Below, in pieces: positions 35,301 to 46,971 of a DNA stretch of 64,000 nucleotides. How positions within the stretch are numbered: position 1 is the stretch's first letter; each line of letters begins with the position of its first letter. The notes beneath the pieces were generated by a model, which was given only the letters and a program-made list of their open reading frames with translations, was not told where the DNA came from and ran no database searches. The translations under genes were made by a program, and so were the position numbers. Where the stretch lies: NCBI GenBank assembly GCA_012932295.1, contig JAAONU010000006.1:21035453-21099452 (forward strand), in the 5' to 3' direction. This DNA comes from Cyclina sinensis. Taxonomy: Eukaryota; Mollusca; Bivalvia; Venerida; Veneridae.

Positions 35301-38300
35301 ACTTAAAACTACACCAAAGTTGAAAAGAAGTCAAGTCAGATACGATACAGGTTGACTATATATTTTGCGATACGTAATAGGTTGACTTTATATTTTGCGA
35401 TACGTGATAAGTTGACTTTATATTTTGCGATACGTTATAAGTTGACTTTATATTTTGCGATACGTTATAAGTTGATTTTATATTTTGCGATACGTTATAG
35501 GTTGACTTTATATTTTGCGATACGTTATAAGTTGATTTTATTTTTTGCGATACGTTATAAGTTGATTTTATATTTTGCGATACGTTATAGGTTGACTTTA
35601 TATTATACGATACGTTATAGGTTGACTTTATATTTTGCGATACGTTATAGGTTGACTTTATATTTTGCGATACGTGATAGGTTGACTTTATATTTTGCGA
35701 TACGTGATAGGTTGACTTTATATTTTACGATACGTTATAGGTTAACTTTATATTTTGCGATACGTGATAGGTTGACTTTATATTTTGCGATATGTTATAG
35801 GTTGACTTTATATTTTACGATACGTTATAGGTTAACTTTATATTTTGCGATACGTGATAGGTTGACTTTATATTTTGCGATACGTGATAGGTTGACTTTA
35901 TATTTTGCGATACGTTATAGGTTGACTTATATTTTACGATACGTTATAGGTTAACTTTATATTTTGCGATACGTGATAGGTTGACTTTATATTTTACGAT
36001 ACGTTATGGGTTAACTTTATATTTTGCGATACGTGATAGGTTGACTTTATATTTTGCGATACGTTATAGGTTGACTTTATATTTTACGATACGTTATAGG
36101 TTGACTTTATATTTTGCGATACGTGATAGGTTGACTTTATATTTTGCGATACGTTATAAGTTGACTTTATATTTTGCGATACGTTATAGGTTGACTTTAT
36201 ATTTTGCGATACGTTATAGGTTGACATTATATTTTGCGATAGGTGATAGGTTGACTTTATATTTTGCGATACGTGATAGGTTGACTTTATATTTTGCGAT
36301 ACGTTATAGGTTGACTTTATATTTTGCGATACGTTATAGGTTAACTTTATATATTACGATACGTTATAAGTTGACTTTATATTTGGCGATACCTGATAGG
36401 TTGACTTTATATTTGGCGATACGTTATAGGTTGACTTGATATTTTGCGATACGTTATAGGTTGACTTTATATAATACGATACGTTATAGGTTGACCTTTA
36501 TTTGTGATACTTTATAGGTTGACTTTATATTTTGTGATACGTTACAGGTTGACTTTATATTTTGTGATACGTTACAGGTTGACTTTATATTTTCCGATAC
36601 GTTATAGGTTGAATTTATATTTTGCGATACGTTATAGGTTGACATTATATTTTGCGATAGGTGATAGGTTGACTTTATATTATGCGATACGTGATAGGTT
36701 GACTTTATATTTTGCGATACGTTATAAGTTGACTTTATATTTTGCGATACGTTATAGGTTGACATTATATTTTGCGATAGGTGATAGGTTGACTTTATAT
36801 TTTGCGATAGGTGATAGGTTGACTTTATATTTTGCGATACGTGATAGGTTGACTTTATATTTTGCGATACGTTATAGGTTGACTTTATATTTTGCGATAC
36901 GTTATAGGTAAACTTTATATTTTACGATACGTTATAAGTTGACTTTATATTTGGCGATACCTGATAGGTTGACTTTATATTTGGCGATACGTTATAGGTT
37001 GACTTGATATTTTGCGATACGTTATAGGTTGACTTTATATAATACGATACGTTATAGGTTGACCTTTATTTGTGATACTTTATAGGTTGACTTTATATTT
37101 TGTGATACGTTACAGGTTGACTTTATATTTTGTGATACGTTACAGGTTGACTTTATATTTTCCGATACGTTATAGGTTGAATTTATATTTTGCTGTGGGA
37201 AATATTTCACCATTGTCATCCCCATTGTTTTTCTTCAGGTTTCTTAAACGGTCATAACGATTATTTTTCCTACATTTCGAGATATAACGGCTATGAAGGT
37301 TATGATCTCCGAGAGAATGAAGAGCGAGCAGATATCAAAAAGTACCACGGAAAATATTCGACAAATGTGTTTACAGATAGAGTTATTGATATATTCGAAA
37401 AACATAAAACAGAAAAGGTAGGTACACTGTCTGGGATAGGGTAATTGAAAATGCAATTGTGATTAAATGTTATTAATTACTTTTTTCATTACAATATATG
37501 TATGGATATATATTAATGATATTTATACTAATATATACTAATATATAAACGAGGGTGTTTACTTTGATCACGATTTCATAATTCCTGTCTCTTTCGAAAA
37601 GCTTTTTTAGGTATACAGCAATGTTATGTAGTAAACGTTTGTTCTTAGTTTTCATGAGCTCAACAAATTTAAACATACTAGGTCTCTGTCTATAATATCT
37701 AGGAATATAATTTCATTTAAGTCTTTAAAATTGTCACACTCCAAGACGAAATGGAATTCATCTCTTACAAAGTTCACACAATCTATTTTGTCTTTCGATA
37801 TTCCTTTGTCTACCATGTTCACTGTTTAAACAATGCGAATACTTTCTTATTTTTGACAATGTTTGTCTATTTTTAAAGTTATTTATTTTCACTAAGCACT
37901 AAGCTAACTCAAAGCCCTCTTTCAATTCTTTAAACAATGTCAAACTTGGGCTAGTGTCCATTTGGATTCTACATTCAGTTATAAAATTGTCTCTCAGTCT
38001 TGTTTTAAGTATATGCATAAATACATTGGCACTAATAGAGGTCGGAAATAACCTAACTGATTCAAAAACATTTTAATATTATACAATACATTCTTCTGAC
38101 CATTTTCACAAACAATCAACAATTTCTTATAGATGTTCTCTAAGCTACTATTTTTAACTAATATTCACCGTACGCATTTTTTAGTTTACATATAATGGAA
38201 ACCTGCCTGTTTCAACATATACCGCAACATTACAAGTTGACATTTTCACATTCAGCATTCTCTTGAGGAACTTTCTATGTAGTCTGTCGAGTTTTTCTAC

Positions 38301-41300
38301 ATTATTAAATCCCCATATCTCACACGAATAACATAATATGGATGTAACATAAGAATCAAATAGATTAAGTCTGATATTCACCGGTATTTCCATACCTTTG
38401 GTTAACGACTGCAAGGACTTCATAGCTTTCAATGCATTACTTGAAAGTGTTTCTATACCCAGCTGCAAAGCCTAAATAATTAAACCGATTAACAATTTCT
38501 ATATCTTCACCCTCATATGCCCAATGTTCATTATCATTTATTACCCCTCTGTCTTTAAATAGATTGATTTTTGTTTTATTAGTATTAACAAGGTGTAAAT
38601 GGTTGGCAAAAATTAACAATACTTATCTAGGGTTTCTAGTTATAAGCTGAAGCATTTCAAAATAACTGTTTGTCTTATGTCTGGGACTACTTTGAAATAC
38701 CAAAGGATGCATCTCCTCTTTGTTATTGGAAAATATACGAAGACAGGCTTCCAATATTGGCAAAACTTGCAACTAAGTTTTTAGCAATACCTGCATCGTC
38801 CACCTCTGTTGAAAGATTATTCAGTATTACTGGCAAGGTATTAATACCAGATAGGATAAAACATTTGAAGCCTCTATGAAAATTAAACGCAACGATGAAA
38901 AACATCAGAATTGGATTTAAATTGACTTTGAAGACAAACTAAAAATTCTAGCAGATTGGTTTTGTATATACTGTATTAAATAGTGTACCGTTGTCTCTGT
39001 GATTGCTTTTTGCAAGTCACGATTAATACTATTTTCCTCTGAAAGTATTTATAACTGTTATTGAACTCCAATTAATTGTAATTGTAATTGATTACGTTGG
39101 AAATAAATCTTATTAGTAAATGTAATTATAATTGGCGTGATTTGAAGTAATTGTAAATGTAAATCATTACATTCACATGTAATTGGCCCCATCCCAGTAC
39201 ACCGTCGTTTTATTTCGTAGCCTACCGTCTATGATACAGGTACCAGCAGCTTTGGGATAATCCTGGCTTCAGCGATTCTATTGTTTTGACACATTTCAGA
39301 ATTGGGTATTCATATATTATTCCAAACCATCCCATTTATGTTGCATGTATTTCTGTTTTACCACGTGTTATTTATTTCTATTTTCCACAGTTTGTATACG
39401 TATTTTTAAGATACTGATGGCCTTTATTTGGTGCCTCATTTTTCACTATAACTGTTTGAGCCTGTGTCTACATACTTCAAATCGAAGTAAATATTGACAA
39501 ATCAATATTGTCAGTATGGCACCTCGAGCATAGGTGTTTATTAGACTGGGAATACATTCAATTTGTCGTCCAATTTATAAGTAGGCACTTCGCAGATTGT
39601 TTCCAAAATTTTCGTATTTATCTTGCTTATTAACAAATTAGTCAATATAATATTTGTTGTTAATTGTGTACTGGTTTTCAATTCTTCACTGTTAGGCCCA
39701 TGTTTCTCAGGACAAAATATATGCAAAAATCAAAATATAGAGTTGCCAGAATATGTTACTATCCATATTTATAACGTAGACGACGTCGTGAGCGTGTTAC
39801 AAAGCCGTGTTATATTTCTAACCGATAATAACACTTTGACGTCAATGTCATTTACAATACGCTTATGACTTACGCGCGTATACGGACAAAACAAACAGTT
39901 TCTGTGCGTTTCTGTCACTATTTACTGACAAAACTTCTATTATATAAATAGAACATTAAACTTTGGTCATGTAAAACGGAATTTATTACACTCATTATTA
40001 GAAAATTATAAAAACACGACAGAGCCTTCAAATAACTCGTGAAATAAATTCCGTATTTCTTGACCACTGGTTTAATATCCTCTGTATAGCAAGATTTTAG
40101 ATTTATTATAAGCGGTTTTTATGTCTCCTTTCAGCCATTGTTCGTATATTTACCATTCCAAGCGCCACATACGCCATTACAAGTTCCACAACATTACTTG
40201 AATCAGTACGACTTTATACGAAGTGGTCAGAGGAGAACATATGCAGGTAAAGCATTGCACTAATTAGAACATAAAGGTATATTGTTGTAATGCCATCTAA
40301 ATTCATGAGATGGTGTGCTTCATAAGTAGTTATCATTCATTAATTAATGTAATGTTCTGGGTATAGATTATACGACTACAATCCTCTTGTTCTGAACTGA
40401 ACGCAATTTACTGTTACAAAACGCCCTCAAAACTGATATAGACAAAACATTTTCTATGGCCATTTACAAATCACAAAAACATGGCAAAAGATTACATAAA
40501 TACATTATCTTTGTTTAGAATAAAACAAACTCATGCATATATACACTGATCTTGTGTATGAACAAAATAAACAACATAAATACCTTATCTTTGTTTAGAA
40601 TAAAACAAGGGCATGTATATATACACTGATCTTGTGTATGAACAAAATAAACAACATAAATACCTTATCTTTGTTTAGAATAAAAGAAGCGCATGTATAT
40701 AAACACTGATCTTGTGTATGAACAAAATAAACAACATAAATACCTTATCTTTGTTTAGAATAAAACAAACGCATGTATATATATACACTGATCTTGTGTA
40801 TGAACAAAATAAACAACATAAATACCTTATCTTTGTTTAGAATAAAACAAACGCATGTATATATACACTGATCTTGTGTATGAACAAAATAAACAACTTA
40901 AATACCTTATCTTTGTTTAGAATAAAACAAACGCATGCATACACACACTGATCTTGTGTATGAACAAAATAAACTACACAGATACAATGTCTTTATATGT
41001 ATGTACACAGTTTCGATTGCGAAAGTTACCAACATTAGTTTTTAATAAAAAAAGAAAAAGATTTAATACAGCATAACACATTGTAAAGAAACTAAACAGA
41101 ATAACAGAATCAGAAAAATCTTAACATTGAGGGATATATAGAACGTACTGCTTAAGGTACAGAAAACAGCATTTAACTTAAAAGACCTTGAACTTGACAC
41201 GAACATACGCGCGTGCACACACACAGCAACATCAACAGTTTGATAACATAGGCGAAAATCCAGATTTTGTAAAATGAATAAACTACACACTGTATTTCCC

Positions 41301-43038
41301 CTTTAATGACAATACTTTTGTATTTTAAATCTGTAATAAACTAAACATTTATAATCTATTTTCAGCTATGGTAACATGCATGGATGAAGCCGTTGGCAAC
41401 TTAACTGAGGCGCTAAAACAAATGGGAGTTTGGGATAATACTTTGCTTATCTTCACTACAGGTAGAAAATATTTGAAGTCACATCAACTAACTAGAAACT
41501 ACCAATTATTTAATATCGTTTGGGTGATTATAAAGCATCGAAATTCTAATGGTTTAGGAATGAAAATTTAGAATTTTGAAAGTCCAGCAAAATCTTTAAA
41601 ATTTATAGCTTCCAATTAAAATGAAATTGAGCTTCCGAAAGTTCAAGAATCGTCAATGCCAAACCTTGTCAACTCTAGATAATGGGGGAGAACATAGGAT
41701 TGGCAGTAACAGACCACTGAGAGGTTACAAAGGGAGTCACTGGGAAGGTGGTATAAGAGCTGTGGGCTTTGTACATGGAACACTGCTTCATGAAACGATG
41801 CGAGGAGCTGTATCACACGAGTTACTTCACATAACTGACTGGTTCCCAACACTTGTAAATCTTGTTGGTGGAGACTTTAACGGTACAAAACCTTTGGATG
41901 GATTTGACCAATGGGAAACTATAAGGTGAGTGACTGACTATCAATATTTGTAAGTCTTTAAATGATCCAAACTTTTAGATGTGTATTTTTAAAAGGCAGG
42001 TCATTAGACAAATTATTATTATTTTTTTTACATTTTTACATGATTAGGGCATTAGATATAGAAAAAAAGTATTTCAGCATATGCATCTTAAGCCTTTTTA
42101 CGTAATTTTTATTTAAGATGACTATTTTGAAAATTATGTTGAGATTCTATTAATACAATGCAGTAAAGGCAAGCCAAGTAAACGGAACGAAATCTTGATA
42201 AATATCGATCCAGTGTTAAGGGCCCCAGGAAATCCGATATTCAACGATACATTCGATACAACAGTAAGCGCAGGATTGCGCCAGGGGAAGTGGAAACTTA
42301 TTACAGGAATGAAAAGTAAGTATGGGTACCGTTATTAAGAGTTTTATAATAACAAGAGAAAAGTGGAAGTATTGCATTTTACGTGCTTCTATGTAAAACA
42401 TCGGTTACAGAGATATTATTTAAGTAAAAATAAGTAAACAAAATGCAAGATGGAAATAAGTAGCCAAATAAAGAATAGACAAATGAAAGATCCTTTTTCA
42501 AGCGAGCATGCGTACGTTCGTCCGTCTGTCCGTCCATTAGACCGTCATTAAATTGTTGTGCAGAAACAGTCATTTCAAAGATCAGTAGACCTTGTAGAAA
42601 AAACAACTGTTTTTATTATTTATATATTCATATGATTCTAAGCTTTACCCTTTAGACAGCATTATTTTTGCCTTGTAATCTACATCATTTATGTTTATTG
42701 TTTGTGCCGTTCCTATTCAGTCAATAAGTTTCTAATCAATAACTCTCAAATAATAAAGGGAGTTTAGGCATGTCTAGTTCAGTAAGGTAAAACATTTTTT
42801 TACTCTGTCAGACGGCCCCAAAAGAAGACCGCGCAATGAAAACCTCTGGTTGTTTGATATCGAGAAAGACCCTAATGAAAACAAGGATCTCTCGGGCGAC
42901 TATCCTGATATTGTTAGAGACATGCTGAAAAGGCTAGAATACTACCAGAGCACTGCGGTGCCAGTCTTCAAGCCGCGACAAGACAATCGTGCAGATCCTC
43001 TTCTTCATGGTGGTTTTTGGGGACCTTGGCTGGACTAG
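30044..43038 (+). CDS. ARSB-like: arylsulfatase B-like sulfatase, complete 8-exon gene
   Basis: Predicted sulfate-ester hydrolase of the N-acetylgalactosamine-4-sulfatase group (human ARSB removes 4-sulfate from chondroitin/dermatan sulfate in lysosomes). Exons: 30044-30373, 32570-32756, 37239-37417, 40135-40246, 41366-41461, 41679-41925, 42164-42315, 42812-43038; all GT-AG, phases consistent, about 509 aa. The N-terminal hydrophobic stretch (about residues 12-28) is a signal peptide or signal anchor. Sulfatase signature: C97 in CTPTR, the cysteine converted to formylglycine by SUMF1-type enzymes. Metal and substrate residues: D59/D60 (VADD), K151/H153 (GKWHLG), H244 (FQAPHTPLQ), D301/N302 (TDNGG), K318 ([12 protein letters not shown]). 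The C-terminus GFWGPWLD matches ARSB-type proteins (human ends GVWGPWM). Likely N-glycosylation sites include NLT, NGT and NDT. A C-terminal loop before [12 protein letters not shown] is shorter than in human ARSB. The substrate is inferred from family only. ARSI/ARSJ-type specificity is an alternative. Two defective copies lie downstream. Confidence 0.93.
30374..32569. other. sulfatase intron 1
   Basis: No exon or intact element. It contains a GA-rich run (about 30796-30830). Its first 800 bp or so is colinear with sequence after the decayed exon 1 of the second sulfatase copy (45481-46980). Confidence 0.6.
32271..32313. repeat. (GT)n microsatellite
   Basis: About 21 uninterrupted GT dinucleotides in sulfatase intron 1, about 255 bp before exon 2. 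Confidence 0.97.
33035..35068. repeat. large fold-back: two inverted copies of a CACGGTGC-ended element
   Basis: The sequence from 33035 to about 33484 and that from about 34546 to 35068 are inverted copies of one another. Each copy has the termini CACGGTGC/GCACCGTG, so each looks like a MITE of about 450-525 bp. A further inner 30 bp or so is also palindromic (TGTAATAACACTTAATGCA near 33497 against its complement near 34515). The right copy has about 75 bp (about 34827-34905) that the left lacks. The spacer of about 1 kb (33517-34512) is not palindromic. Located in intron 2 of the sulfatase gene. No coding capacity. Confidence 0.85.
34150..34310 (+). mobile_element. SINE 3'-domain-like fragment
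   Basis: Contains GAAGTCGCCATACGACCATA and then TGTCGGCGCGATGTTAAA. This resembles the conserved 3' part of tRNA-derived SINEs widespread in molluscs (general knowledge, not checked). A tRNA-like head was not found, so this is a truncated fragment. It lies in the spacer between the two fold-back arms. Confidence 0.45.
35340..37194. repeat. 30-bp minisatellite, about 62 copies, in sulfatase intron 2
   Basis: The unit is TTGACTTTATATTTTGCGAT followed by ACGTTATAGG. Single-base variants recur (ACGTGATAGG, TTTTACGAT, GTTAACTT, GTTGACATT, TTGGCGATACCTG). A block of distinctive variant units at about 36361-36622 reappears at about 36929-37190, an offset of 568 bp, so part of the array was duplicated as a segment. 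The period is a multiple of 3, hence long open frames on both strands (200, 152, 135 and 93 residues) that read as [10 protein letters not shown] repeats. I do not consider these genes. The array ends about 45 bp before the exon 3 acceptor at 37238. Confidence 0.97.
37600..38640 (-). mobile_element. decayed LINE fragment (3' end of reverse-transcriptase ORF)
   Basis: Read on the minus strand, 38619 down to about 38465 gives the late reverse-transcriptase region ([17 protein letters not shown]). A frameshift follows near 38465. Then 38468-38181 continues [37 protein letters not shown] and HRKFLKRML, typical of the region after the RT domain in non-LTR elements. After stops near 38183, a [18 protein letters not shown] segment (about 37778-37725) matches the usual zinc-finger-like C-terminal zone. 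Frameshift and stops show it is dead. It lies in sulfatase intron 3, opposite to the gene. The clade is not determined. Confidence 0.8.
38660..39197 (+). mobile_element. hAT transposase C-terminal remnant and 3' terminus
   Basis: 38670-38876 encodes [40 protein letters not shown] and [14 protein letters not shown]. This is the hAT dimerisation domain (hAT family C-terminal region) shared by ZBED-like transposases. A stop follows. Downstream, 39060-39180 is rich in TTGTAATTGTAATTGATTAC repeats, and the stretch ends CCCATCCCAG (39197), a plausible hAT terminus. The rest of the transposase is absent. Sense orientation relative to the host gene, in intron 3. Confidence 0.78.
40490..40985. repeat. 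80-bp minisatellite, about 6 copies
   Basis: The unit contains TACCTTATCTTTGTTTAGAA and CACTGATCTTGTGTATGAAC. TACCTTATCT starts at 40581, 40661, 40741, 40823 and 40903, so the period is 80-82 bp. Located in sulfatase intron 4. The copies are nearly identical, with length change in a TA run. Confidence 0.93.
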
Positions 43039-44150
43039 TTAGGTACGAAATAATCCAACGGAATCACATTTTAGACAGTTTCTAAATAGAAAACTATACC
43101 ATCATGATTTTATTGCCTACCTTTATTAATTCGGACATGCTCGAAGAAACAGTTAAAACAGTTTTCATTGAAAAATCGCCGATGACATTCTAAAACAAAC
43201 ATTTTTTCCTGTTGATCATATAAAGATTATCAATGCTGTGGTAAAATAATATTTGTGATTTTTTTTATTGAATACTGTTTTCTGGCTGCACGATATTGTA
43301 TGAGAAGACAATTACGATAACTTTTTTCAGTATTATTGTTGATATACCAAAGATGGAATACAAACGTTAACTTTTTCAGTTTCAATTGTTAATCGTTCTT
43401 TTATTCGATTTTTAATACATGTTATCTGTCAACATGATTAAAAAATACTTGCCTTGATGATTTCCAAATCACTCTCTCATATCGAAGGAAAACTTTGTTA
43501 ACACTGTAGTAGCTATATTTTGCATTTAGTGATGACGTTTGATCAAATTGTTTTGCCATGGTAATATCTAGGTCAAAATACAGACTTGGTGTCAGTTTCT
43601 AGGTTCAAAGCTTTTTGCTGATAGATCCTTACATGGTATTTGGTTTTTAAACCGTTATACTAAGGCGAGCGATTTATATTCATCTTGACCCTCTTCTTTC
43701 ATTTTTATACAGGATATTAGGAAATGTACAAAATGTTTGATCACTATATGGTACGATGAAAGGATGTAGTAATGGATCTAGTATTGTCTTTTGATGAATT
43801 TTTGTTTGTGTTTACATGTATCAACTCATAAAAGATTTATTATATACTGGATGTTCTTAATGGAGAACGCAAGCTGTGCTCAATGAGTTGAATTGTTGCA
43901 TCTAGTTAGTTCTCAATTTAATTTGGTATGATTAATATATCGCGGTTAAGAAAATCAAACTAATCTAGGGTCTTTAAATAATTTTTAGTTCCATTGCAAT
44001 GTTTAGTTAGCTTTTAATGATTTACTCTGATATTTCAATATCAAATCATTTTTCCCAATTACCATATCGTTATTTTCATAAGGTCCCATTGATCAGGTAA
44101 CATATATACGAATTGGAAAGAAAAAAAGTAGTATATTGTTTAGGTATATC
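43039..44150. other. 3' flank of the sulfatase gene and intergenic DNA
   Basis: AT-rich, with no exon. The 3' UTR and poly(A) site of the sulfatase gene should lie near its start but were not fixed. Confidence 0.45.
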
Positions 44151-44435
44151 TATGTATAAACTAACAATGTCAACGTAACGAAAAATTGGGGCACTATTAA
44201 TAATGTTTTGTGGGCAGAAAAAAAGAGAGAAAAAAAACACAAAAACGAAATTTTATAAGAAATGTGATCTTGTTTCGGGGTTTAACCTCGACACATATTC
44301 TGAACTCCAAGACTAAATCTTCCAAATATGATTAAAATAAATAAATAAAAAGTAAAAGTTAAGTTTAGAAAATTGGACTTCATTACATTTTATTGCTTCA
44401 TTGACATCGGTTATCATGGATCCGAAAAAAAACTA

Positions 44436-45371
44436 GACCTGTCCGTCGGACACTGATGCCCCCATAATTGGAAATTTGTCACAAAAAAGGGAATTCATTG
44501 GGTAACAATTTTATATAGTTAATTGCTTGATAGGCTAAGGGTACTTCGCTTTACAAATAAACCTCTTTCAAAATGTGTCAGCTGCTATACCTCTTTCCTC
44601 TTTCGCAATGTCTTTCTTCCGTAACTCATTAACAATGCCTTTCTTTCATAACTCATTCACCTATTAATCAATATGGTATTTTTTTTAAATAACTATGAAA
44701 ACATTGGATTTCAGTATTACTTAAGTTATCATATGGTTGTAATAAGTATGCAAACATTTAAATATGGATGTAGGAAATATTTACTATATATGGCATGTAT
44801 GAAAACCCAACAAAGGGCAATAATTCACTGAAAACTAATCAGAGAAAATGTCGTTTTACTTCTTGCACACCTCCGCATCATCGAAATATTATGTGTGAAA
44901 GTTTGGTTTCAATCCACACATGGGTGTAGGAGAAGTTGCAAACACAAGATTTACTATATATATATAGCATGTACGAAAAACCAACAAAGGGCAATAATCT
45001 AGTAAAAACTTATCTGAGAAAAAAATGTTAACTTTTTGCAAAACTACGCATAGTGGTCTATTATGTGTGCGAGTTTGGTTTTAATCCACCTGTAGGTGTA
45101 CATAGAGTTGCGCACACAAGATTAACTATACATGGCATGTACAAAAAAAAACAACAAAGGGCAATAATCCAGTGAAAACTGATCCGAGAGAAAAATCTTT
45201 ATTTCTTGCACAACAACGCATCATGGTCTATCATGTGTGCTAGTTTGGTTTCAATCCATCCATGAGTGAAGGAGGAGTTGTGCACAAAAGAAAATGGACA
45301 TACGTACGTACGGACGGACGTAAGGACGTAGGAAATCTATATGCCCCACACTATGTGGTGGGGGCATAAAA
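44436..45371. mobile_element. dispersed repeat inserted in sulfatase copy 2
   Basis: Starts near CTGTCCGTCGGACACTGATG with CCCCCAT and ends GTGGTGGGGGCATAAAA. TGCCCCCA/TGGGGGCA form short inverted termini. Inside are three tandem units of about 170 bp with CAACAAAGGGCAATAAT (about 44808, 44983, 45153) and a GTGTGCGAGTTTGGTTTTAA-like phrase. The end has a GTACGGACGGACG run. The layout is like that of the repeat at 25.6 kb. Such tandem-cored elements are familiar from bivalve genomes (general knowledge). No protein is encoded. Confidence 0.72.
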
Positions 45372-45647
45372 ATAATCTTGACCAACTGGCAATGTCAGGA
45401 TTGCGACTACAGAACTACTACGTTCAGCTAATTTGTACACCTAATAGACATCAACTTCTCTCAGCCAGACATCAGTGTTTTGACTCATGTCATTTTTTCA
45501 TGTTTCTTAGGTACACATGCTAGTTTTTATTTTTCGAATGTAAATAATATGAGCAGTGTAAAGAAACGTTGTAATACAGGATGGTATCAAATAATTCTGC
45601 TATTTCTGAAGTTAAAAGTCAGACGTTGTTTGAACCATAAACATTCA

Positions 45648-45671
45648 TCTCTCTCTCTCTCTCTCTCTCTA
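45648..45671. repeat. (CT)n microsatellite
   Basis: About 12 CT dinucleotides, matching in position a GA/GT-rich stretch at 30796-30830 in intron 1 of the intact sulfatase gene. Confidence 0.9.
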
Positions 45672-45776
45672 TAAAAGAAGCTAGAAAACGTAAAAAATGA
45701 TGTGCAATCAAAGGATAGTTGATTGCTTGTACGTGTGGAGCGTAAAAGTGATTAATTTTCGTTTCTTTGGGTCGAT

Positions 45777-46767
45777 ACGAGGGCTGTTCGGGAAGTTTGA
45801 AGACTTTTATCATAATTCGATTTATATTCAGCAATAATTAATGAAATTGCACTTAAACATAATTTGATACATATATGAACGATATGACATAAAATCACAG
45901 CAAATATATAATACACAAATCCAGGATCTGTTTCTATAGCAACACATTGCTCTTAACCCGGACCACGCCAAATTTAATGGAAGTTTTGAAACGCACGAGT
46001 CTGTCATACGCGACTGCCATGGGTGATTTAATCGATGTTCATTAATGCCAAACTGTTTGCCGTTGTAATGTTAACTTGACATCATTTCCTGAAAATTTGA
46101 CGTTTGTAGCTACTTCTGTTATTGAAAAACAAGAAATCAAACAACACTGTTGGTACCGACACAAGAAAGCAAATGACGTCAACTGGTGACGTTGAAGTTA
46201 GGGCCGTGATCAAGTTTTTCGTAGGATTAGACAAAATTCCAACTGAGACTTTAAATTGATTCAGTCGTCAAGAACTGAGAATAATTGTTCAAGTGCACTT
46301 GTGTTAAGTTGCACGAATGGATTTTCGGGTGTTTCCAGAATTGAAGGCTGGCCAACGCGGATAGAGATTCCAATCGGCAGTAGAACTGCGATTTCAGGCA
46401 CAGAGAATTGTTGCTTCGTTCAGTGCCGACTGGTACAGGGACACGTACACAACCTGGATGAGTAGGCACAGGAAGTGTATCGCACTTCGAGCCGATTATG
46501 TTGAGAAGGCGTTAAGATAACAACCTGTAGTGACACTTTAATTTCTTTTGACGTCGCAATGACGTCGTGTTTTTCAGTACTCTGCTCCGGGTGTATAATA
46601 CGTATGTCAATATATGTTCCATGTCAACTACAGTATTGCATGTGTTTTGATTATTTTTACACACTTTGGTGAGAATGTATTAAAAAATTTCTGTAGTATG
46701 CATTATGTCTTCTTTAGAAATGTGAAAGCTATTACAAAAGTCTACAAACTTCCCGAACAGCCCTCGT
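45777..46767 (+). mobile_element. internally deleted mariner-type transposon
   Basis: TIRs: the left end ACGAGGGCTGTTCGGGAAGT and the right end ACTTCCCGAACAGCCCTCGT are inverted copies over about 30 bp. TA lies at both outer edges, as expected for TA insertion. Inside, 46170-46255 encodes GDVEVRAVIKFFVGLDKIPTET, the N-terminal helix-turn-helix start of a mariner transposase. A frame near 46465-46518 encodes RHRKCIALRADYVEKALR and a stop, the usual mariner C-terminus. The whole catalytic domain between them is missing and frameshifts are present. The element lies within the duplicated sulfatase intron and therefore came after that duplication. Confidence 0.88.
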
Positions 46768-46971
46768 AGCTATGGCCTCGTACTCGTACCAATTACCCTT
46801 TTGGTAGAGATCTGTATCTTATTAAATCATTCATGGAAAAATGGCTCTCTCTTCATATGAATTAAGTTGGATACTTTGTTCATCTGAAAGCATTTTTTAA
46901 ATCAATTAACGACATCTGCTTCCTTCTTATTGAACTGTATAATAGTATCATAGAAGCAATGCTGAATGGAT

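Noticed and set aside
35352..36911. Long repetitive open frames (up to 200 residues) with [10 protein letters not shown] repeats, and a minus-strand counterpart
   Set aside because: They follow from a 30-bp tandem repeat whose length is a multiple of 3. Both strands stay open, there is no conserved start or domain, and the array lies inside an intron of the sulfatase gene.
35340..37194. CRISPR-like appearance of regularly spaced repeats
   Set aside because: The units are contiguous without unique spacers, the context is a eukaryotic intron, and no cas-like genes are present. It is a minisatellite.
46251..46469. Paired 69-72-residue frames on both strands
   Set aside because: They lie within the deleted mariner. 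Only short stretches match transposase and the remainder is out of frame.
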